64,000 nucleotides of DNA, taken from positions 124,001-188,000 of the forward strand of contig NZ_BSOS01000090.1 of assembly GCF_030160635.1 (NCBI RefSeq). Direction: 5' to 3'. Under the pieces are notes generated by a model. That model searched no databases and was not told the origin of the DNA. It saw only the letters and a program-made list of their open reading frames with translations. A program made the position numbers and the translations under genes. This DNA comes from Acidocella aquatica. Its GTDB lineage: Bacteria > Pseudomonadota > Alphaproteobacteria > Acetobacterales > Acetobacteraceae. Shown in pieces: positions 61,101-64,000 of this stretch (the stretch's first letter is position 1; each line of letters begins with the position of its first letter).

Positions 61101-61244
61101 GTTGACGCGCACCCGAGGGAACGAGATATTGGGAAACAGACCAATCGGCAACGACACGGCGGCGGCAATACCAGCCAGCGCCAGCGCGCCAGCCATCATG
61201 AGAACAGAGCGGCGATGCCGGCTTAACCAACTCGGAAAATTCAA
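58155..61244 (-). CDS. RND efflux transporter permease
   Basis: The 1029-residue inner-membrane protein has the RND layout: a first span at about 14-32, a large periplasmic loop, then TM2-TM6, and the duplicated second half. TM4 contains VGLVIDDVIVMIEH, where the two Asp of proton relay (AcrB Asp407/408) are kept. In TM10 the segment GIATEMAIFYISEY replaces the Lys of multidrug pumps with a Glu-containing motif, closer to CusA-like or uncharacterised families. Substrate could be metal or organic. It overlaps the adaptor gene as ATGA (61241-61244). With adaptor and outer-membrane factor it forms a full tripartite pump. Confidence 0.92.
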   Translation of the reverse strand: MNFPSWLSRHRRSVLMMAGALALAGIAAAVSLPIGLFPNISFPRVRVNISTGDQPAGQMMLQVTQPMEQAVRVVPGVTDITSTTSRGAAQIIIDFAWGTDMTTATLAVNAAVTQLLPSLPTNTNYTVLRMDPTVFPFMAYSLTSKTVSQVKLQNLAQYQIVPLLSAVEGISQVQVQGGNTAEIEVNVDPQRLAAFHLTLANVTQAITAANALQSVGRVEDHDLLYLLLENNAPKGLQDIKDVVLRGGPQGVVRLSDVAAVYDGVQPKFYDVLADGKSAVTVLLFQQRGSNSVAIAKAVQAALDGFKGQIPPGVKVSKWYDQSTLVVAAASSVRDAILIGVVLAAFVLMFFLRSWRITLLALFIVPASMASAILVLSMLGMSFNIMTLGGLAASVGLVIDDVIVMIEHIARRASGELSAEHVSDGAIWTQDTRILHAGTEFLTPLTGSSAATLIVFAPLGFLTGVTGAFFKALSLTMAATLFASWLLTAFAVPLLAGKLIDFQKWHDPEAEHPSWLTRTHGSLLVRVFKQPLVLVVVVALLLGVGAFSFTHVQTGFMPNLDEGGFVMDYQSNPGTSLAETRREIAQVEDILRADPAVDSFSTRIGAGFGGDLNEPNQGDIVVRLTPVGTRPAIDEVMQRLGDQITAQVPGVDTDLHQLMGDEIGDLTGVPQPIEIKLAGSDTGQLDAAAQRVSDAITSIAGVNSVVNGIVPAGDAYDIHVDQVRAAMLGLDPATVAASLNTELAGSVVTMLQLANQQIGVRVQLSPRARHNTDDLAGVLIATPAGRLVPLGQIATFSIEAGQPEITRENLQQIVAVTARIDGRGLGSTIADVKIALGKPGVLGAGVTYTLGGLYQQQQIAFAGLVRVFIAALLAEFVLLLFLYERFALVFSIMGTALLSTTAVFTGLFLTGIELNITALMGMTMIVGIATEMAIFYISEYTLLLKTMPVREALITASANRLRPIAMTTLAAILTLLPLALDLGQGAGMQQPLAIAIISGLLVQFPLVLLALPVLLWVTRPGDQENDLNAL

Positions 61245-62305
61245 TTGCCTGCTCCGTTATTGGCCAAACGTACCGGCACGCCATCGTCAAGTTGATACGC
61301 GCCCGTGGTAACCAGTGGCATTTCCGGTGAGATGCTGGGGGCAATTATGGTCTTATCGCCCAAATTTCCGAGCACATTCACAGTCTCCCGGTGTGCAACA
61401 TTTTTGCTGTCTACCTGAAAGACATAGGTTCCCTGCTCGTCGGACTGCACGCAATCGCGCGGCACAACATAGCCATTCAACATACCGGTGGTAATCGCGG
61501 CCTGCACGGGATCGCCAAGTTGCGGCGTGGTGCCTCCGGCAAAGCTCACCGTGACATCAACCAGCCCGGTCTGGGCATCCATCATCCTGCCAACTTGCAC
61601 AACCGAGCCGGTAACAGTGGCGCCCGTTTCCAGAAGCTGCATACTTACCTGATCGCCAACGGCTATATCCGTCGCCTGCGCCGGCGCGATCCCTACACCC
61701 GCCACCAGCCCATCCGCTTTGGCAATCTGTAACAACGCCACGCCAGGCGTCAACACGGTACCAGGCGCAACCTGCACCGCCGCCACAATGCCGCCTACCG
61801 GAGCCAATATTCGCCGCACACGGCCAGAGCCGGTCGCATTCAGCGCCGCCAGCGTGCTGCCGGCATCCTGAACACCCTGATTGGCAAGTGCTAGGTCAGT
61901 GGTCGTCGCCAGATGCCCGGCCAACAACGCACTCACGTGCTCCTGGTTTGCCTGCGCGGCAGCCAGCGCGCTTTTGGCCTTGGCATAATCCGCAATGGAT
62001 TGCGCATCCGGCCCCACGCTCAGCAACAACTGCCCCGCGCTAACGGCCTGTCCAGGCACAACATCGAGCGTATTCACCACCCCGCTGGCCAGCGCACTAA
62101 GCGTCACACTGGCGCCCGGGCCCGCCATAACACTGCCATCGCCACTCACCACGGCAGGCAAGGCACCCGGCACCAGCCGGATCACGTTTACCAGCACGCT
62201 GGGCGTCGGCGTGGTATCGCTGCCGCTACCCCCAGACATTTCATAAACAACGCCTCCCCCCACGGCTAGGAGCGCGAGGCTCAACCAGAGCAGACTCTTC
62301 TTCAT
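61241..62305 (-). CDS. RND efflux periplasmic adaptor (MFP) subunit
   Basis: The 354-residue protein has an N-terminal hydrophobic anchor (LLWLSLALLAVGGGVVYEM), a lipoyl-like half (GVVNTLDVVPGQAVSAGQLLLSVG) and a coiled-coil hairpin around QSIADYAKAKSALAAAQANQEHVSALLAGH. The second half-motif is RILAPVGGIVAAVQVAPGTVLTPG, and a beta-barrel domain lies at the C terminus. This is the standard HlyD/CusB/AcrA-type membrane fusion protein linking permease and outer-membrane channel. The coiled coil is short, like in some CusB-type adaptors. No metal-binding Met clusters are seen, so copper/silver specificity is not supported. It overlaps both neighbours by four bases. Confidence 0.92.
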   Translation of the reverse strand: MKKSLLWLSLALLAVGGGVVYEMSGGSGSDTTPTPSVLVNVIRLVPGALPAVVSGDGSVMAGPGASVTLSALASGVVNTLDVVPGQAVSAGQLLLSVGPDAQSIADYAKAKSALAAAQANQEHVSALLAGHLATTTDLALANQGVQDAGSTLAALNATGSGRVRRILAPVGGIVAAVQVAPGTVLTPGVALLQIAKADGLVAGVGIAPAQATDIAVGDQVSMQLLETGATVTGSVVQVGRMMDAQTGLVDVTVSFAGGTTPQLGDPVQAAITTGMLNGYVVPRDCVQSDEQGTYVFQVDSKNVAHRETVNVLGNLGDKTIIAPSISPEMPLVTTGAYQLDDGVPVRLANNGAGN

Positions 62306-63651
62306 TGGGCAGGCTCCAGATCAGTTGTGGCAACCGGCGGCAAGCCGATGCCAAGCAGGGTCGCCAGGGACAACCGGGCGGTAAGCAGTTGAACGCGAAG
62401 CGCAATCGCCTCGCGCCGCCGATCCGCAGAAGCGGTCTGCAGCGACACGGCACTCAGCGCATCAAGATTTCCATTCACAAATGCCGTGTGGGCATTCGCG
62501 GCGATACCGCTGGCCACATCCGCGGCCTGGGCGGCGGCGGTACTCTGGCTTTGCAGCAAGCCAATCTCCATGAGTAACGCCGCGGCGCTTCCTTGCGCAC
62601 TGGCGAGGCTGGCATTAAACTGCGCCGCCAGCTGCGCCCTGGTCGCGGTGGCGCTGGCAATGCCACCACGGTTACGGTTGAACAACGGAAGCGTCAGCGA
62701 AACCTGTGGACCGATGCTCACCACCTTGCTGGTATCGCTACCGCCAGCGGCCCCCACCGTCACCGGCAGAAACTGCGTCAGAATAGCGGCTCGCAGCCGC
62801 GCATCCGCCTGCTGATAGCCGTAACGCAACGCAATCAGGTCCGGCCGGCGCGACGCCAGCGTGGCGATCGCCTCATTGGCAAGAGCCGGATCAATCTGAT
62901 CGACCGGACCGGCTTTGATATCAATCACAACGCCCGGCTGCAGGTCGAGCAACGCGTCCAACGCGTCCTGATCCTGCGCCAATGTCTGTCGCGCATTATT
63001 GAGGGCGGTCGCCGTCGTTGCAAGCGCCGCCAGGCTGGATGAAGATTGGGCAATCGTCAGATTGCCGCTTGCCGTCGCATTGCTGGTGCTTGTATTGACC
63101 GCGGTCAGGGCGTTCTGGTCCGCACGCAGGCTATCCAACGTCTCGTTATCGCCTTGGATGAGAATGCAGAGCTGCTCCGCCGCGCTTGCGACTTGCCACT
63201 CCTGCCACAGAATATCAGCATCCACCTGCGCCACACCAGCCTTGGCGGCGCGCACATTCGCCGAATAGGTGATAAGTGCTGAAACATCTTGCATCAGGCT
63301 ACCGGTGATTGATGGTGCGCTGCCCGGCCCGCTGATAAGTGCCGCAAAGCCGCCGCTGATAACCGGGTCAGGCAATAGACCGGCACTCAACAAATCCGCC
63401 TGCGCAACACCGTGCGCCGCCCGCGCCGCGACCAGATCAGGGTCGTTCAATACCGCCAGCGCCGCCACGTTGCGCGCGCTCAGCGGCATTCCAAGCTGTA
63501 CGGCCGTGCCATCGGGCAGGTTTCGGTTGAGTCCCGCCACCGAAGTCTGCAGCGGCGGTTTAAGGCTGAGCGGAGCCGCATGGTACATGGTGCAGCCGGC
63601 GAGCGCCAACGGCAACAACCAGACAGCGCGAGGCTTCATCAGCTTCGGCAT
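62302..63651 (-). CDS. TolC-family outer-membrane factor (lipoprotein)
   Basis: The 449-residue protein has a lipoprotein signal ending in LPLALAGC (Cys20). It has an OEP body with two repeated helical and beta segments, such as PDLVAARAAHGVAQADLLSAGLLPDPVISGGF and GPQVSLTLPLFNRNRGGIASATATRAQL. The second, VSLTLPLFNRN, is the TolC-type strand motif. Start codons at residue 1 and residue 5 are both possible. It is the first gene of the leftward tripartite operon, and overlaps the adaptor gene. A 9-base inverted repeat lies about 125-165 bases upstream. The product completes the pump across the outer membrane. Confidence 0.92.
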   Translation of the reverse strand: MPKLMKPRAVWLLPLALAGCTMYHAAPLSLKPPLQTSVAGLNRNLPDGTAVQLGMPLSARNVAALAVLNDPDLVAARAAHGVAQADLLSAGLLPDPVISGGFAALISGPGSAPSITGSLMQDVSALITYSANVRAAKAGVAQVDADILWQEWQVASAAEQLCILIQGDNETLDSLRADQNALTAVNTSTSNATASGNLTIAQSSSSLAALATTATALNNARQTLAQDQDALDALLDLQPGVVIDIKAGPVDQIDPALANEAIATLASRRPDLIALRYGYQQADARLRAAILTQFLPVTVGAAGGSDTSKVVSIGPQVSLTLPLFNRNRGGIASATATRAQLAAQFNASLASAQGSAAALLMEIGLLQSQSTAAAQAADVASGIAANAHTAFVNGNLDALSAVSLQTASADRRREAIALRVQLLTARLSLATLLGIGLPPVATTDLEPAQ

Positions 63652-63776
63652 GTAACGCCGTCCTGCACGCGCGCCGTCCGCTGGAACCGCGGCTGTATGG
63701 CGGAAAAATATTTCACTGACATCGCTTTCACAGACGTTCCCGATAATGCGGATAGCCGCTTCATCTTTTCCGTTGG

Positions 63777-63815
63777 AACCATTTCAAGTATTTATTGCCT
63801 GGTCTCGAAATGGTT
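63777..63815. promoter_or_regulatory. Inverted repeat in the RND operon promoter region
   Basis: AACCATTTC (63777-63785) and GAAATGGTT (63807-63815) are perfect 9-base arms with a 21-base spacer. They lie 125-165 bases upstream of the outer-membrane factor start. A regulator-binding role is a guess from position. No regulator gene for the operon is in the window, so it may lie to the right. The rest of 63652-63890 has no coding signal. Confidence 0.4.
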
Positions 63816-63892
63816 ACGTTCAGCTCGCAACCATTATTCAGCCGGCAGAATCCCTCGCGAATACCGCAACGGTTTAAAAATATACTGAGGTA

Positions 63893-63941
63893 AAAATCTG
63901 GTCCGCATGGGGCGGCCCACTCAACTGGAGAGGACCGCCCC
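63893..63941 (-). terminator. Candidate terminator of a gene entering from the right
   Basis: On the minus strand CCGCCCC and GGGGCGG (63935-63941, 63909-63915) form a seven-pair stem with a 19-base loop. ATTTTTA follows about 11 bases later (63892-63898). The spacing of the T run is long, so function is uncertain. It lies 24 bases after a possible stop codon. Confidence 0.4.
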
Positions 63942-63965
63942 GCGCTTTAGAACCAACTGCAGTTC

Positions 63966-64000
63966 TTACTGCGCTGCCCCTTCGATGGGCTGATAAACAT
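63966..64000 (-). CDS. C-terminal end of an unidentified minus-strand gene
   Basis: The last bases read on the minus strand as VYQPIEGAAQ and then TAA (63966-63968). A stem-loop shortly behind the stop supports that a gene ends here. Ten residues do not identify a family; a Gln-Pro-rich end is compatible with envelope proteins. Other frames stay open too, so the reading could be wrong. Confidence 0.35.
   Translation of the reverse strand, partial: VYQPIEGAAQ

Overview
The window reads as chromosomal DNA of a GC-rich alphaproteobacterium. The conserved trio LON-domain protein / Trm112-like protein / DUF971 protein, the CCA-encoded tRNA-Gly(GCC) and the many acyl-CoA catabolism genes fit an Acetobacteraceae-like acidophile (Acidocella/Acidiphilium relatives). 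That placement is inference, because no rRNA or marker gene is present. There is no phage, no CRISPR array and no complete insertion sequence.

Layout. 1-2145: housekeeping genes (DUF971, Trm112, LON domain, thioredoxin-TPR, tRNA-Gly). 2146-5410: a palindromic repeat, two tandem aldo-keto reductases and a divergent LysR regulator. 5516-10377: divergent SDR and VOC-DUF35-thiolase operons plus a lone SDR; the thiolase/DUF35 pair resembles steroid side-chain aldolase partners. 10414-17940: a minus-strand operon DUF1302 / DUF1329 / YCF48-like / MMPL-type RND exporter / two NTF2-fold proteins, probably moving or processing a hydrophobic compound at the envelope. 18183-24651: E1alpha-E1beta-E2 of a 2-oxoacid/acetoin-type dehydrogenase, an NDP-forming acyl-CoA synthetase and a zinc-less MDR reductase. 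24817-30241: a Rieske ferredoxin, a GntR/FCD regulator and three Rieske oxygenase alpha subunits, two of them recently duplicated or converted. 30366-38872: SDRs, an acyl-CoA dehydrogenase plus kinase pair like ACAD10/11 or LvaA/LvaC, TetR, enoyl-CoA hydratases and a ThuA protein. 39110-48674: SDR, paired acyl-CoA dehydrogenases, a second ThuA protein, MDR, Rieske ferredoxin, EthD and a LuxR-type regulator with a lux-box-like site. 48686-55852: TetR, a fourth Rieske oxygenase, an NTF2-fold protein, a 3-ketosteroid-dehydrogenase-like flavoprotein, a P450 and an AraC regulator, with a broken MMPL fragment and an IS3 relic nearby. 56384-63651: a quinone oxidoreductase, an atypical crotonase and a complete tripartite RND efflux system.

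How it fits together. Most of the window is one large catabolic island. Rieske oxygenases and a P450 would hydroxylate a hydrophobic, probably polycyclic or terpenoid/steroid-like substrate. SDRs, MDRs and the flavoprotein would adjust oxidation state. Acyl-CoA synthetase, paired acyl-CoA dehydrogenases, crotonases and the thiolase/DUF35 pair would shorten CoA-bound side chains. The substrate is not readable from sequence.

The most striking pattern is a shared palindrome (TTGTATACAA or its half site TTGTATA) in front of at least seven transcription units between 7.1 and 43.1 kb. It fits the operator type of FadR/FCD GntR regulators, and one such regulator (25191-25925) sits in the middle of the set. 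This suggests a single regulon covering about 36 kb.
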